The notes under the pieces were generated by a model. The model was not told where the DNA came from, searched no databases, and worked only from the letters and a program-made list of their open reading frames with translations. From NCBI GenBank assembly GCA_938008435.1, contig CALLKK010000026.1, positions 1 through 47,307 on the forward strand: a stretch of DNA of 47,307 nucleotides, written 5' to 3'. Origin of the DNA: an uncultured Steroidobacter sp. (lineage in GTDB: Bacteria; Pseudomonadota; Gammaproteobacteria; Steroidobacterales; Steroidobacteraceae). The translations under genes were made by a program, and so were the position numbers. Positions 34,675 to 43,540 of this stretch are shown piece by piece. Numbering within the stretch: the first letter of the stretch is position 1; every line of letters starts with the position of its first letter.

Positions 34675-34890
34675 GCTGGAGGCATGGGACTGAAGCGAAT
34701 GCGCGCTTCGCACGTTTCCTTTCTGACCAGAGCCCAGTGCCCAGGGTCCAGCCGCCCGCTTTCCGACCGTAGCCTGTAGCCCGTCGCCTGTAGCCTGTAG
34801 CCGGTCGCCTGTAGCCCGTCGCCCGTAGCCTGTAGCCCGTCGCCCGTAGTCCGTAGCCTTTCTTGCCAGTGCCCGGTACCCAGAGCCCAA
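34675..34890 (+). repeat. Composite intergenic repeat, copy 11, folB-folK gap
   Basis: A forward copy: AGGCTGGAGGCATGGG, hairpin GAAGCG-AATGCG-CGCTTC, TTTCTGACCAGAGCCCAG, then an array of about 13 heptamers (34769-34858) of GTAGCCT/GTAGCCC/GTCGCCT/GTCGCCC, then TTTCTTGCCAGTGCCC and CCCAGAGCCCA. It ends six bases before the folK ATG. Confidence 0.75.
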
Positions 34891-34894
34891 ATCA

Positions 34895-35392
34895 ATGTTT
34901 CCCGTCTACGTCGCCGCTGGTAGCAACGTCGAGCCTGAACGCTATCTCGCGCGTGCGCTCGATCTGTTGCGAGCGGCGTATCCGTCGCTGCAGGTCTCGC
35001 CGGCGTATCGCAATCGCGCGGTCGGATTCGAGGGCGACGATTTCATCAATCTCGTGGTGGGGTTCACGACGGACGAACCGGTCACGCGCGTGCGCGAGCG
35101 GTTGCAGGCGATCGAAGCACAATGCGATCGACCTGCGAATGCGCCGAAGTGGGCGCCGCGCACGATGGATCTCGACATCTTGCTGTATGGCGATCTCGTG
35201 AGCAGCGAGCCCGGATATCTATTGCCTCGGCCGGATCTGTTGAAGCGCGCGTATATGTTGAAGCCGCTCGCCGATATCGCGCCCGACTTCGTTCATCCCA
35301 CTGCGAAGAAAACGATCGCCGAGTTGTGGCGCGAGTTCGATCAGCAGGGACATGAGTTGGTGCCTGTCGAGGCGCTAGGCGCTACACGCTAG
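34895..35392 (+). CDS. folK: Hydroxymethyl-dihydropterin pyrophosphokinase
   Basis: 165 residues. Motifs VYVAAGSNVEPERYL, SPAYRNRAVGFEGDDFINLV, RVRERLQAIE, KWAPRTMDLDILLYGD (metal Asp pair DLD), LPRPDLLKRAYMLKPLADI. It transfers pyrophosphate from ATP to 6-hydroxymethyl-dihydropterin. The ATG directly follows a repeat (GAGCCCAAATCA), leaving no Shine-Dalgarno site, so translation initiation may be weak or leaderless-like. Its 3' end (GGCGCTAGGCGCTACACGC) merges with the next repeat. Confidence 0.95.
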   Translation: MFPVYVAAGSNVEPERYLARALDLLRAAYPSLQVSPAYRNRAVGFEGDDFINLVVGFTTDEPVTRVRERLQAIEAQCDRPANAPKWAPRTMDLDILLYGDLVSSEPGYLLPRPDLLKRAYMLKPLADIAPDFVHPTAKKTIAELWREFDQQGHELVPVEALGATR

Positions 35393-35715
35393 GCGGTAGG
35401 ATGTAGCCAGAAACAAGAAGCGCGCTTCCGCGCGAACGACCGTCGCCTGTAGCCTGTCGTCTGTAGCCTTTTCTTGCCAGCGCCCAGCGCCCAGCGCCCA
35501 GCGCCCAGCGCCCAGAGCCCAGGGCCCTTGCTGTAGCCTGTAGCCCGTCGTCTGTAGCCTTTCGTTACCAGCGCGTACGAAGGGGCGGGAGGCGGGAGGA
35601 AGAAGAAGTGCGCTTCCGAGCGCCCGACCGTAGCCCGTAGCCTGTAGTCTGTAGCCCTTCTTACCAGCGCCCAGGGCCCAGCGCCTTGCTGTAGCCCGTC
35701 GTCTGTAGCCAGCAT
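35393..35715 (+). repeat. Composite intergenic repeat, copies 12 and 13 in tandem
   Basis: Two forward copies. The first has GAAGCGCG-CTTC-CGCGC, GTAGCC/GTCGTCT units, and five perfect CCAGCGC heptamers (35477-35511) followed by CCAGAGC and CCAGGGC. The second has GGGCGGGAGGCGGGAGG, GTGCGCTTCCGAGCGC, GTAGCC units, and CCAGCGCCCAGGGCCCAGC. It fills the folK-pteridine reductase gap. Confidence 0.75.
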
Positions 35716-35719
35716 CCCA

Positions 35720-36469
35720 TCACCACCCCACGCTCCTGCCCCCGTCCACCGCCAGAATCTGGCCGGTGACGTACGTCGCGTCCTTCGCGAAGAAGAGGGC
35801 AGCGCGCACGATGTCGCTGGGGTCGCCTTTGCGCTTGAGTAGCGTCTTCGAAACGATTTCGTTCTGCGTGTTCGGGTCGAGGCCGCCGTCGGGCCAGAGA
35901 ATCGGACCGGGTGCGATGCCGTTCACGCGCACTTCGGGGCCGAGCTCGCGGGCGAGCGAGCGTGTCACCATGATGAGTGCCGCCTTTGCGGCCGAATACA
36001 CGGTGTGCTCGGGCAGCGGTCGCTGTCCGTGAATGTCGACCATGTTGATGATCAGTCCGCGCGCCGCGCGCAACGCGGGCGCCGCCGCTTGGGCGAGGAA
36101 CACGGGCGCTTTCAGATTCGTGCCGACGAGATCGTCCCACTGCGCGAGCGTGATGCTGCCGATCGGCGTCGGGTAGAACGTCGAGGCATTGTTGATGAGG
36201 ATCGACAGCCTTCCGAACGCGGCGAGCGTGCGCTCGACGAGGCGCGAGGGAGCGCCGGGATCGAGCAAGTCCTCGCTGAGCGCGATCGCCGAGCTCGGGC
36301 GCGTGCCGTTCAGCTCTTCGCATAGCGCCAGCGCTTCGTCAGCCGAGCGGTGATAGTGGATGGCGACGTTGGCGCCCTCCGCATGAAATCCGCGAATGAG
36401 CGCGGCGCCGATGCGTCGTGCGGCGCCGGTGACGAGGACGACATGTTCGTTCAGGGCGGGCGTGCTCAT
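35720..36469 (-). CDS. Pteridine reductase-type SDR
   Basis: 249 residues from ATG 36469; a TTG at 36493 would add eight. Short-chain dehydrogenase fold. The nucleotide site VLVTGAARRIGAALIRGF has the TGxxxRIG form of pteridine reductases, with HYHRSADEA for NADPH. NNASTF, the catalytic YSAAKAALIMVTRSLA, and a VNGIAPGPILWPDGG loop follow. It probably reduces dihydropterins or dihydrofolate (FolM/PTR1 type). It is convergent with folB/folK, which fits a folate role. Confidence 0.82.
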   Translation of the reverse strand: MSTPALNEHVVLVTGAARRIGAALIRGFHAEGANVAIHYHRSADEALALCEELNGTRPSSAIALSEDLLDPGAPSRLVERTLAAFGRLSILINNASTFYPTPIGSITLAQWDDLVGTNLKAPVFLAQAAAPALRAARGLIINMVDIHGQRPLPEHTVYSAAKAALIMVTRSLARELGPEVRVNGIAPGPILWPDGGLDPNTQNEIVSKTLLKRKGDPSDIVRAALFFAKDATYVTGQILAVDGGRSVGW

Positions 36470-36666
36470 GGGCTTCGTCGGTACCTCGGACAACCCGGCC
36501 TCGACGGAGAGCCAGGCTTTACGGCAACGGACTCAATATACATTCCCTGCGCGCGCCGGTGGCGAGATCATCGCGGGTTTGCGAGCGCGCGCGTTCACGG
36601 TGCAGCGGCGCTCGCGTATGCTCTGACAGTCGGGCGTTGCCCGCTTCAGCCTCCAGCGCCAATTCG

Positions 36667-37845
36667 ATGTCCGCTCAAACTTCATTGCCGCCCCTCACGC
36701 CCGAGCAAGCCGAGCACTCTGCGCGCCTCGTCGAGCGCATTCGCGACGAGATCGACGCCAATCAGGGGTGGATCAGCTTCGAGCGGTTCATGGAGCTCGC
36801 GCTCTACGAGCCGGGCTTGGGCTACTACTCGGCCGGTGCATCCAAGTTCGGCGAAACGGGCGATTTCGTCACCGCGCCGGAGATCTCGCCGCTCTTCAGC
36901 CGCTGTCTCGCGAATCAATGCATCGAGGTGTTCGAGCGCATCGGCTCGGCGGACATTCTCGAACTGGGCGCCGGTTCGGGTGTCATGGCCGGCGATGTGC
37001 TCGCCGAGCTGCAGGCGCGCAATCAGTTACCCGAGCACTACTTCATTCTCGAAGTGAGCGCGGACTTGCGCGAGCGGCAACGCGACCATCTCGCGCGCGT
37101 CGTGCCGAATCTGCTCGAACGCGTGCAGTGGCTCGATGCCTGGCCGACCGACTTCCGCGGCGTCGTGCTCGCGAACGAAGTGCTGGATGCGATGCCCGTG
37201 CAGCGCTTTCGCATTCGCAAGGATCAAGTGAATGCCGTCGGCGTGACGTGGCAGCTGGGACGGCTCGATTGGTCCGAAGTGCACGCCGAGGAACGGCTCG
37301 AACGCGCGGTGCGCGCAATCGAGCAGGAGATCGGCGAGCCGTTACCCGACGGCTACGGCTCCGAGATCAATCTGCGCTTGCACGATTGGATCGCAAGCCT
37401 CGCTGCATCGATGCAAGAAGGCGTCGCGCTCTTCATCGATTACGGCCTGCCACGTCGTCAGTACTACCGTGCCGAACGCCGCGAGGGCACGCTGCTCTGT
37501 CACTATCGCCACCGCTTCCACGACGATCCGCTCATCAATGTCGGCCTTCAGGACATCGGCGCATGGGTGGATTTCACCGCAGTGGCCGAAGCAGCGGTGA
37601 ACGCCGGCCTCGACGTCATCGGCTTTTCCACCCAAGCGCATTTCTTGATCGGCAACGGCATCGAGCAGCTCATCGCCGCGCTTCAAGAAGCCGACCTGAC
37701 CGCACGCGTCCAGCTCGCACGACAAGCGATGCTGCTGACGTTGCCCGGCGAAATGGGCGAGCGCTTCAAGGTCATCGGCCTCGGCAAGCAGTACCCGCAC
37801 AACTTGCGCGGGTTCTCGATCAGGGATTTGGCAGCGACCTTGTGA
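36667..37845 (+). CDS. MidA/NDUFAF7-family SAM methyltransferase
   Basis: 392 residues from ATG 36667 (MSAQTSLPPL); the frame stays open upstream without conserved sequence. Motifs: ISFERFMELALYEPGLGYYS, GDFVTAPEISPLF, ILELGAGSGVMAGD (SAM site), VVLANEVLDAMPVQRF, ALFIDYGLPRRQYY, GTLLCHYRHRFHDDPL, DITAWVDF-like DIGAWVDF. Human NDUFAF7 dimethylates an Arg of complex I; the bacterial target is not settled. Divergent from the pteridine reductase. Confidence 0.87.
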   Translation: MSAQTSLPPLTPEQAEHSARLVERIRDEIDANQGWISFERFMELALYEPGLGYYSAGASKFGETGDFVTAPEISPLFSRCLANQCIEVFERIGSADILELGAGSGVMAGDVLAELQARNQLPEHYFILEVSADLRERQRDHLARVVPNLLERVQWLDAWPTDFRGVVLANEVLDAMPVQRFRIRKDQVNAVGVTWQLGRLDWSEVHAEERLERAVRAIEQEIGEPLPDGYGSEINLRLHDWIASLAASMQEGVALFIDYGLPRRQYYRAERREGTLLCHYRHRFHDDPLINVGLQDIGAWVDFTAVAEAAVNAGLDVIGFSTQAHFLIGNGIEQLIAALQEADLTARVQLARQAMLLTLPGEMGERFKVIGLGKQYPHNLRGFSIRDLAATL

Positions 37846-38112
37846 GGCAGGAGGCTCGAGCAAGAAGCGAGTTCGCGCACTCGACCGTCGCCTGTAGCCC
37901 GTAGCCTGTAGTCTGTAGCCCGTAGCCTTTCTTACCAGCGCCCAGCGCCCAATGTCAGCGCCTACGGAAGGGAGCTGGAGGACTGGAGGCGGAAGGCTGG
38001 AGCAAGGAGCGCGCATTCGCGCGCCCGACTGTCGCCTGTAGCCCGTAGCTTGTAGCCCGTAGCCTTTCTTGCCAGCGCCCAGAGCCCAGCGCCCAGTGCC
38101 CAAGGTCAGTGC
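37846..38112 (+). repeat. Composite intergenic repeat, copies 14 and 15 in tandem
   Basis: Two forward copies: GGCAGGAGGCTCGAGCAAG, CGAGT-TCGCGC-ACTCG, GTAGCC units, CCAGCGCCCAGCGCCC; then GGAGGCGGAAGGCTGGAGC, GCGCGC-ATTC-GCGCGC, GTAGCC units, CCAGCGCCCAGAGCCCAGC. It starts at the methyltransferase stop and ends about 35 bases before cca. Confidence 0.72.
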
Positions 38113-38144
38113 CCTTTATCAGCCGTCCGCCTTACACTGATCCC

Positions 38145-39368
38145 ATGCGAATTTATCTCGTCGGTGGCGCCGTTCGGGACGAGCTGCTCGGTTTGCCTGT
38201 TCGCGAACGCGATTGGGTGGTCGTGGGTGCGCGTCCGGAAGATTTGACTCGGCGGGGCTTCAAACCTGTCGGTAAGGACTTTCCCGTCTTTCTGCATCCG
38301 GAATCGAAAGAGGAATACGCGCTCGCGCGTACGGAGCGTAAGACGGGCCCGGGGTATCACGGATTCGAAACGCGGTTCTCGCCCGACGTCACGCTCGAAC
38401 AGGATCTGGAGCGGCGTGACCTCACGATCAATGCGATCGCGCGCGATCCGCAGACCGGCGAGCTCATCGATCCTTTCGGCGGGCAGCGCGATCTCGAAGA
38501 GCGTTGGCTACGGCATGTTTCGCCCGCGTTCGTCGAAGATCCGGTGCGCGTGCTGCGCGTTGCGCGTTTCGCGGCGCGTTTTTCGTCGATGGGCTTTCGC
38601 GTCGCGCCCGAAACGCTCGCGCTCATGCAGGAGATCGCTGCGCGCGGCGAGCTCGATGCACTCGTGCCGGAGCGCGTCTGGCAGGAAACGCAGCGGGCGC
38701 TCGAGCTGCCTTCGCCGCGCCGCTACTTCGAGGTGCTGCGCGAAGCGCATGCGCTTCCGGTCATCTTTCCCGAGATCGATGCATTGTTCGGTGTGCCGCA
38801 ACCCGAGCAATGGCACCCCGAGATCGACACCGGCGTGCACACGATGATGGTCCTCGACGAAGCGTGCAAGCTGAGCTCCGATCCGGTCGTGCGCTTCGCA
38901 GCGCTGACGCACGACCTCGGCAAGGCAGCGACGCCGAAAGAAGAGCTGCCGAGTCACAAAATGCACGAGCAGCGCGGCGTCGCGATCATCGAGAAGCTGT
39001 GCGCGCGCCTGCGCATCCCGAATGCCTATCGCGATCTCGCGGTGCTCACCTCGAAGTATCATTTGCATGCGCATCGTGCACTTGAGCTACGTCCCTCGAC
39101 ACTGCTCGAGCTGCTCGAGAACTTGGATGCGTTCCGTCGCCCCGATCGCTTCGAATGCTTCGTGCTCGCCTGCGAAGCAGATGCGCGCGGCCGCCTCGGC
39201 TTCGAGCATCGCGATTACCCGCAGTCGATGCATCTGCTCCACGCGCGTCACATCGCCGCCCGCATCAAGCCCGACGAAACGTTCGCAGGGTTGAACGGCG
39301 AGCAGATTGCGCAGAGGCTGAGGGAAAAAAGAATCGAGGCGCTTCGCAGGCTACAGCCGGGTAGATAG
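38145..39368 (+). CDS. cca: CCA-adding tRNA nucleotidyltransferase with HD domain
   Basis: 407 residues from ATG 38145 (MRIYLVGGAVRDELLGLPV). The class II nucleotidyltransferase head has GGAVRD and ERDWVVVG; RRDLTINAIA follows, then EDPVRVLRVARFAAR and the neck helices. The C-terminal half carries an HD phosphohydrolase domain (HTMMVLDEA, ALTHDLGKA, HEQRG). It adds or repairs the 3' CCA of tRNA, and the HD part hydrolyses 2',3'-cyclic phosphates in gammaproteobacterial enzymes. Confidence 0.96.
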   Translation: MRIYLVGGAVRDELLGLPVRERDWVVVGARPEDLTRRGFKPVGKDFPVFLHPESKEEYALARTERKTGPGYHGFETRFSPDVTLEQDLERRDLTINAIARDPQTGELIDPFGGQRDLEERWLRHVSPAFVEDPVRVLRVARFAARFSSMGFRVAPETLALMQEIAARGELDALVPERVWQETQRALELPSPRRYFEVLREAHALPVIFPEIDALFGVPQPEQWHPEIDTGVHTMMVLDEACKLSSDPVVRFAALTHDLGKAATPKEELPSHKMHEQRGVAIIEKLCARLRIPNAYRDLAVLTSKYHLHAHRALELRPSTLLELLENLDAFRRPDRFECFVLACEADARGRLGFEHRDYPQSMHLLHARHIAARIKPDETFAGLNGEQIAQRLREKRIEALRRLQPGR

Positions 39369-39625
39369 GGAGGGCGCTGAAGTCGGGCTGAAGTCTGGCA
39401 GGAGGCTGGAGCAGGAAGCGCGCTTCGCGCGCCCTTTTGTGGCCCTAGCTGTAGGCTGTAGAAAAAGATGGAGGACGCCTCGCGTCAGGGAGGATGCGTG
39501 CGCATCCTGGAGGCCTAACGGCAAGGAGCATGCTGACGCGTGATGAAAGCGTTCGAAGCGATGGCGCGGTGCGCGCCTTTTCTGACCAGAGCCCAGGGCC
39601 CAGTGCCCAGCGCCCAATAAACAAA
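39369..39625 (+). repeat. Composite intergenic repeat, copy 16
   Basis: GGCAGGAGGCTGGAGCAGG, hairpin GCGCG-CTT-CGCGC, two extra hairpins GACGC-CTC-GCGTC (39474-39486) and GGATGCG-TG-CGCATCC (39492-39507), then TTTCTGACCAGAGCCCAG and heptamers up to the peptidase start. It fills the cca-peptidase gap. Confidence 0.68.
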
Positions 39626-39631
39626 CTTGCC

Positions 39632-40666
39632 GTGTCTCTACTTCGTCTCTTTGTCCTGTTTGTCTCGCTCTATCCGCTGTCGGGTTGTTACTACCTGCAG
39701 GCTTTCACCGGCCAGATGGAGATCTTGTCGAAACGTGAGCCGATTGAGCGTGTGATCGATCGTCCCGCGACGGCGCCGGAGCTGCGCAGTCGGCTCGAAT
39801 ACGTCGCGGCGGCGCGTGACTTTGCGTCGCGGGAGCTCGGCTTGCCGGACAACAAGAGCTATCGCAGCTATGCGGACCTCGGGCGGCCGTATGTCGTGTG
39901 GAACGTGTTCGCGACCGAGGAATTTTCGGTGCAGCCGAAGCGCTGGTGTTTTCCGGTCGCGGGCTGCGTCGTTTATCGCGGCTACTTCCGCGAGCAAGCG
40001 GCCAAGCGTTACGCGCAGCGCTTGCATCGTCGCGGCTACGATACGGCGATCGGCGCTGTTCCGGCGTATTCGACGCTCGGGCATTTCGACGATCCGGTGC
40101 TGAACACGATGCTCGGTTGGAGCGACGCGCAGCTCGCCGCAACGTTGTTCCACGAGCTCGCGCATCAAGTCGTTTACGTGCCGGGCGACTCGGACTTCAA
40201 CGAAGGCTTCGCGACGGTCGTCGAAGAAGAAGGGCTCGAACGCTGGCTGACTGCCCGCGGCGCGAAAGCGCAGCTCGATGCGTGGCGGGCGCAGCGCGCG
40301 CGTCATCGCGAGTTCATCGATTTGCTCCTGCGCACGCGCGAGCGTTTGAAGACGCTCTACGCTTCCGCATTGCCCGCCGACGAGATGCGCTCACGCAAGC
40401 AATACGAGTTCGGGCTGATGAAGCTCGAATACGAGCGCTTGAAGGCGTCGTGGGGCGGTTACTCAGGTTACGACGGGTGGTTCTCGCGCACGCTCAACAA
40501 CGCGCATCTCGTATCCGCCGCGACGTATCACGGCTGCGTGCCTGGGCTGCGCCGCGTGCTCGACTTGGTCGGCGGCGACCTCGAGAAGTTCTACGCGCGG
40601 ATGAAGGCCATCGCAGGGAAGGAGGGCGCCAGCCGTCGAAGCGAGCTTTGTCGCTCCGAGAGCTAG
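39632..40666 (+). CDS. Putative zinc aminopeptidase lipoprotein
   Basis: 344 residues from GTG 39632, which gives a lipoprotein signal VSLLRLFVLFVSLYPLSGC (lipobox LSGC). The frame stays open upstream to 39494, but only through repeat sequence. The HEXXH zinc motif is HELAHQVVY near residue 173, followed by NEGFATVVEEEG (third ligand Glu). It matches the putative aminopeptidase family PF10023. The mature enzyme should face the periplasm on a lipid anchor. Substrate unknown. No Shine-Dalgarno site is visible, since the leader is repeat. Confidence 0.78.
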   Translation: MSLLRLFVLFVSLYPLSGCYYLQAFTGQMEILSKREPIERVIDRPATAPELRSRLEYVAAARDFASRELGLPDNKSYRSYADLGRPYVVWNVFATEEFSVQPKRWCFPVAGCVVYRGYFREQAAKRYAQRLHRRGYDTAIGAVPAYSTLGHFDDPVLNTMLGWSDAQLAATLFHELAHQVVYVPGDSDFNEGFATVVEEEGLERWLTARGAKAQLDAWRAQRARHREFIDLLLRTRERLKTLYASALPADEMRSRKQYEFGLMKLEYERLKASWGGYSGYDGWFSRTLNNAHLVSAATYHGCVPGLRRVLDLVGGDLEKFYARMKAIAGKEGASRRSELCRSES

Positions 40667-40706
40667 CGCGAAAGTAGTGGCGCTTTCGCCGCGAAGCAGC
40701 GCGCTG

Positions 40707-41477
40707 TTACGCGAGCGCCTCGCGAATGGCCGTTTCGACCGGAGAATACGCTCCGTCCGTCCGATTCAACTGCAACGGTTCCGACGGCAACAGCGGCGGT
40801 TGCGCCAAGAAGCGCGGCTGCGTGCCGCGGTGACGCTGCGCGGCGTGCACGAGGAACGGATGACATAGATAAACGGTGCCGGCTTCGCCGGTCGCGGACA
40901 CCTCCGCGCGGTGCGCCGTCTCCTCGAACCCGTTGGCCGCAAGCTCGCGCAACGTGAGTCCCGTCTCGCCGGCGGGTGCGAGCCGGCGGGCGATGTCGCG
41001 ATGCGAACCGACGCGAATGCGCGTGGGCGCATCCGCTTCGCCGACGTCGGAGAAGAGAAACAGCGCGAGCAGCGCGCGACCCTTCGAGAACACGTTCGCG
41101 CGCCACTCCAGAAAGTCGCCGGCGTCCTCGCCGAAACTCACATCAATGTGCCAACCCGTGTCGCCCGGATCTTCCTCCGACGGAAACCGAACCGGAAACG
41201 TGCCGACCGCGCCGATCTGCTTCCATCGACCTTTACCGACGAGCGCATCGAACGCGGCATGAAGACGGCTGGTATTCGCGGCCTCGACGAAGGGCGGATC
41301 GAAGTAGTACCCAAGCCGAACGACCGGCCGCGTCCATGTCGAGGCATCTTCGGGATCGCAACCAGTATCGCGCCAGAGAATCGCGCGCGCCTGCTCGGCG
41401 AGCTCGCGCGGAAAGGCGTTCCGCACCTTGACGAACCCGTCGCGAATGAACTGCTGGACTTCGTTGTCTGTTAGCAC
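40707..41477 (-). CDS. PhyH-type 2-oxoglutarate/Fe(II) dioxygenase
   Basis: 256 residues from GTG 41477 (LTDNEVQQFIRDGFVKVRNAF). A start further up at 41645 would only translate repeat sequence. Metal site: GWHIDVSFG (HxD) and a distal His in YLCHPFLVHAAQRHRG, with Arg for 2-oxoglutarate shortly after. Phytanoyl-CoA dioxygenase relatives hydroxylate many small molecules; the substrate here is unknown. A perfect 11-bp hairpin lies about 40 bases upstream. It is convergent with the peptidase. Confidence 0.77.
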   Translation of the reverse strand: MLTDNEVQQFIRDGFVKVRNAFPRELAEQARAILWRDTGCDPEDASTWTRPVVRLGYYFDPPFVEAANTSRLHAAFDALVGKGRWKQIGAVGTFPVRFPSEEDPGDTGWHIDVSFGEDAGDFLEWRANVFSKGRALLALFLFSDVGEADAPTRIRVGSHRDIARRLAPAGETGLTLRELAANGFEETAHRAEVSATGEAGTVYLCHPFLVHAAQRHRGTQPRFLAQPPLLPSEPLQLNRTDGAYSPVETAIREALA

Positions 41478-41516
41478 TGGATCGTAAGGCCGTAGGCTGT
41501 AGGAGATGTCAAAGCT

Positions 41517-41541
41517 TTCGGGCGCACCAAGTGCGCCCGAA
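41517..41541. promoter_or_regulatory. 11-bp hairpin upstream of PhyH gene
   Basis: TTCGGGCGCAC, loop CAA, GTGCGCCCGAA. It sits in the leader of the PhyH gene on the minus strand. It could be a leader structure, part of the repeat family, or an operator. Confidence 0.35.
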
Positions 41542-41775
41542 GCAATTAAGCCAAGTGAACAGGAGGCGCGCAATCGCACGCCACTGACCGTAGCCCGTAG
41601 CCTGTAGCCCGTTGTAAGGCCTGGAGGCCGGGGCAAAGCGCGCAATCGCGCGCCTTTTGTAGTTGCCCGTAGTCAGTAGTCAAAGGCGCGCATATCTGCG
41701 CGCCTCTGACCGTAGCCCGTGGTCTGTAGTCTGTCGCCTTTCTTGCCAGGGCCCAGAGCCCAGGGCCCAGAGCCC
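41542..41775 (+). repeat. Composite intergenic repeat, copies 17-19
   Basis: Three forward units: ACAGGAGGCGCGCAATCGCACGCC; GGCCTGGAGGCCGGGGC with GCGCG-CAAT-CGCGC; and hairpin AGGCGCGCA-TATC-TGCGCGCCT (41684-41705). GTAGCC arrays lie between, and the block ends in CCAGGGCCCAGAGCCCAGG at the degQ stop. Confidence 0.72.
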
Positions 41776-43140
41776 TTATCTGACAGTCATCACAAGCGTC
41801 GCATTCCCTCGCCGCAACGTCAGCGCGAACGCATTGGCGTCCTTCGTCGCTGCACGCAGTTGCTGCAGGTTCTGCACGCGCACGCGGCCGATTGCGACGA
41901 TGATGTCGTTCGGGCGCAGGCCGCTCGCGGCCGCACGGCTGCCGGGCGCGACGTTCTCGACGAGCACGCCATTGTTGTTCTCGGTGTTGCGGAACGTGGC
42001 GCCTTCGAATGCCGGGTGAATCGACGCGGCGCCGTCGCCGTCCGTCGAATCGAGCTCGCCGATCACGGCGGTGATACGGCGGGGCTTGCCGTCGCGGATC
42101 AGGCCGAGCTCGACCTTCTCGCCGATGCGCATCAGGCCGATCGCGTTACGTAGCTCGGAGGCATTCGCGATTGCGCGTCCGTTCACGGACGTGATCACGT
42201 CGCCCGCCTTGATGCCCGCCTTTTCGGCCGGCGAGCCTTCGATCACCTCCGACACGAGCGCGCCGCGTGCGCTGTCGAGACCGAGGCTCTCGGCGATCTC
42301 CGGCGTGAACTGGTTGGCGAGATGCACGCCGAGCACGCCGCGCTTGACCTCGCCGTACTTGATGAGGTGCTCCATCACCGCCTTCACCATGTTCGACGGG
42401 ATCGCAAAGCCGATACCGATGTTGCCGCCGGTGCCGGAGAAGATCGCGGTGTTGATGCCAACGAGCTCGCCCGAGAGATTGACGAGCGCGCCGCCCGAGT
42501 TGCCCGGATTGATCGGCGCGTCGGTCTGGATGAAGTCCTGATAGGAGTCGGGGTTGTTCAAGAAGCGGTCGGTGCGCCCGAGCGCGCTGATGATGCCCGA
42601 GGTGACAGTGTGGCTGAGCGCGAACGGGTTGCCGATCGCGAGCACGAAGTCGCCGACCTCCGCCTTGCTCGAATCCGCAAGCGGCATCTCGACGAGATTC
42701 TTCGCCTCCACTTGCAGCACCGCGATGTCCGAGGGCTTGTCGCGGCCGACGATCTTCGCCTTGAACTGACGATCGTCGAGCAACGTCACCGTGATCTCAT
42801 CGGCGTTCTCGATGACGTGCGCGTTCGTGATGATGTAGCCGTTCTTCGCATCGACGATCACGCCCGAGCCCGCGCTCTGGAACTGACGCTCGCGCGGCGC
42901 CATCTCAGGGGCGTCGAAGAAGCGACGGAAGAACGGATCCTCGAGCAGGGGATTGCGCGGCCGTTGCTCACGCACCGTGCCCCGCGTTGCGATGTTCACG
43001 ACCGCGGGCGCCGCCTTCTTCACGATCGGCGCAAGCGACGGCACCGGCGTCTCGCCCACCTTGGACGGCAATTGCGCAACGGCAGTCCCCCCGAGCGAAA
43101 GCACGGCGACGCAGAGAAGTCCGAGGATCTTGTTCTTCAT
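41776..43140 (-). CDS. degQ: DegQ/HtrA periplasmic serine protease
   Basis: 454 residues from ATG 43140 (MKNKILGLLCVAVLSLGG), the start with the signal peptide. Catalytic triad: His in TNAHVIENA, Asp in KPSDIAVLQ, Ser in INPGNSGGALVN. Two PDZ domains follow (VLGVHLANQFTPEIAESLGL; GVLVENVAPGSRAAASGL). It degrades misfolded periplasmic proteins, and the length fits DegQ better than DegP. The symbol is by type; DegP/MucD are alternatives. It is divergent from nrdJa with a long regulatory gap. Confidence 0.92.
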   Translation of the reverse strand: MKNKILGLLCVAVLSLGGTAVAQLPSKVGETPVPSLAPIVKKAAPAVVNIATRGTVREQRPRNPLLEDPFFRRFFDAPEMAPRERQFQSAGSGVIVDAKNGYIITNAHVIENADEITVTLLDDRQFKAKIVGRDKPSDIAVLQVEAKNLVEMPLADSSKAEVGDFVLAIGNPFALSHTVTSGIISALGRTDRFLNNPDSYQDFIQTDAPINPGNSGGALVNLSGELVGINTAIFSGTGGNIGIGFAIPSNMVKAVMEHLIKYGEVKRGVLGVHLANQFTPEIAESLGLDSARGALVSEVIEGSPAEKAGIKAGDVITSVNGRAIANASELRNAIGLMRIGEKVELGLIRDGKPRRITAVIGELDSTDGDGAASIHPAFEGATFRNTENNNGVLVENVAPGSRAAASGLRPNDIIVAIGRVRVQNLQQLRAATKDANAFALTLRRGNATLVMTVR

Positions 43141-43186
43141 TGAGTCTGGGTCCGAACGGTTGAGGTGGAGGGCGTAAGGATACGGC

Positions 43187-43333
43187 AAAGCCTGAGGCCC
43201 TGGGTTCTGGGCTCAGGCTACGGGCTGCAGGCTACGGGCTACAGACTACGGGCTACGGGCTACGGGCTACGGGCCAGAGAAGCGCGCGCTGCGTGCTTTT
43301 CTTGCTCCAGCCTCCGGGCTCCTGCCTCCAGCC
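43187..43333 (-). repeat. Composite intergenic repeat, copy 20
   Basis: A reverse copy: CCTGGGTTCTGGGCTCAGG, about nine GGCTACGG/GGCTACA units, GGGCCAGAGAAGCGCGCGCTGCGTGC, CTTGCTCCAGCCTCC and CTGCCTCCAGCC. It is the part of the 622-base degQ-nrdJa gap nearest degQ; the remainder carries nrd regulatory sites. Confidence 0.72.
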
Positions 43334-43335
43334 GC

Positions 43336-43355
43336 TGTGGAAACGCTGTGGAAAA
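43336..43355 (+). promoter_or_regulatory. Two DnaA-box-like motifs upstream of nrdJa
   Basis: TGTGGAAAC (43336-43344) and TGTGGAAAA (43347-43355) match the reverse DnaA box TGTGGATAA with two and one mismatches. DnaA is known to act at nrd promoters in E. coli, so these are plausible, but the match is loose. Confidence 0.35.
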
Positions 43356-43402
43356 CCCCTTCAACACCTTGTTAGCAGGCTGTTTAGATGCTGGGGCAAG
43401 TG

Positions 43403-43418
43403 CCACAAGATATTGTGG
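43403..43418. promoter_or_regulatory. NrdR-box-like palindrome, distal
   Basis: CCACAAGATATTGTGG fits the NrdR box pattern (ACACwATATwTTGTGT-like) as an imperfect palindrome. It overlaps a possible -35 TTGTGG with TATTAC 16 bases on. Confidence 0.5.
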
Positions 43419-43540
43419 CCTTTCGCGTACGGGTTATTACTGATTTGCGCCCCTCTTGCCAAAGCGAATTTTGGCCGAGAGTTTCATAAGTACTTGATTC
43501 AGAATGAAGAAGTCGGATAGCGGTTGGTGCGCATTCATTC

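Noticed and set aside
34769..34858. CRISPR array reading of the tandem GTAGCC units
   Set aside because: The units are 7 bp with no spacers and no cas genes are present; it is a simple tandem array.
34659..34895. Protein made of TGDGLQA/TGYRLQA heptads on the minus strand
   Set aside because: Direct translation of the 7-bp array in one frame; no start context or conserved domain.
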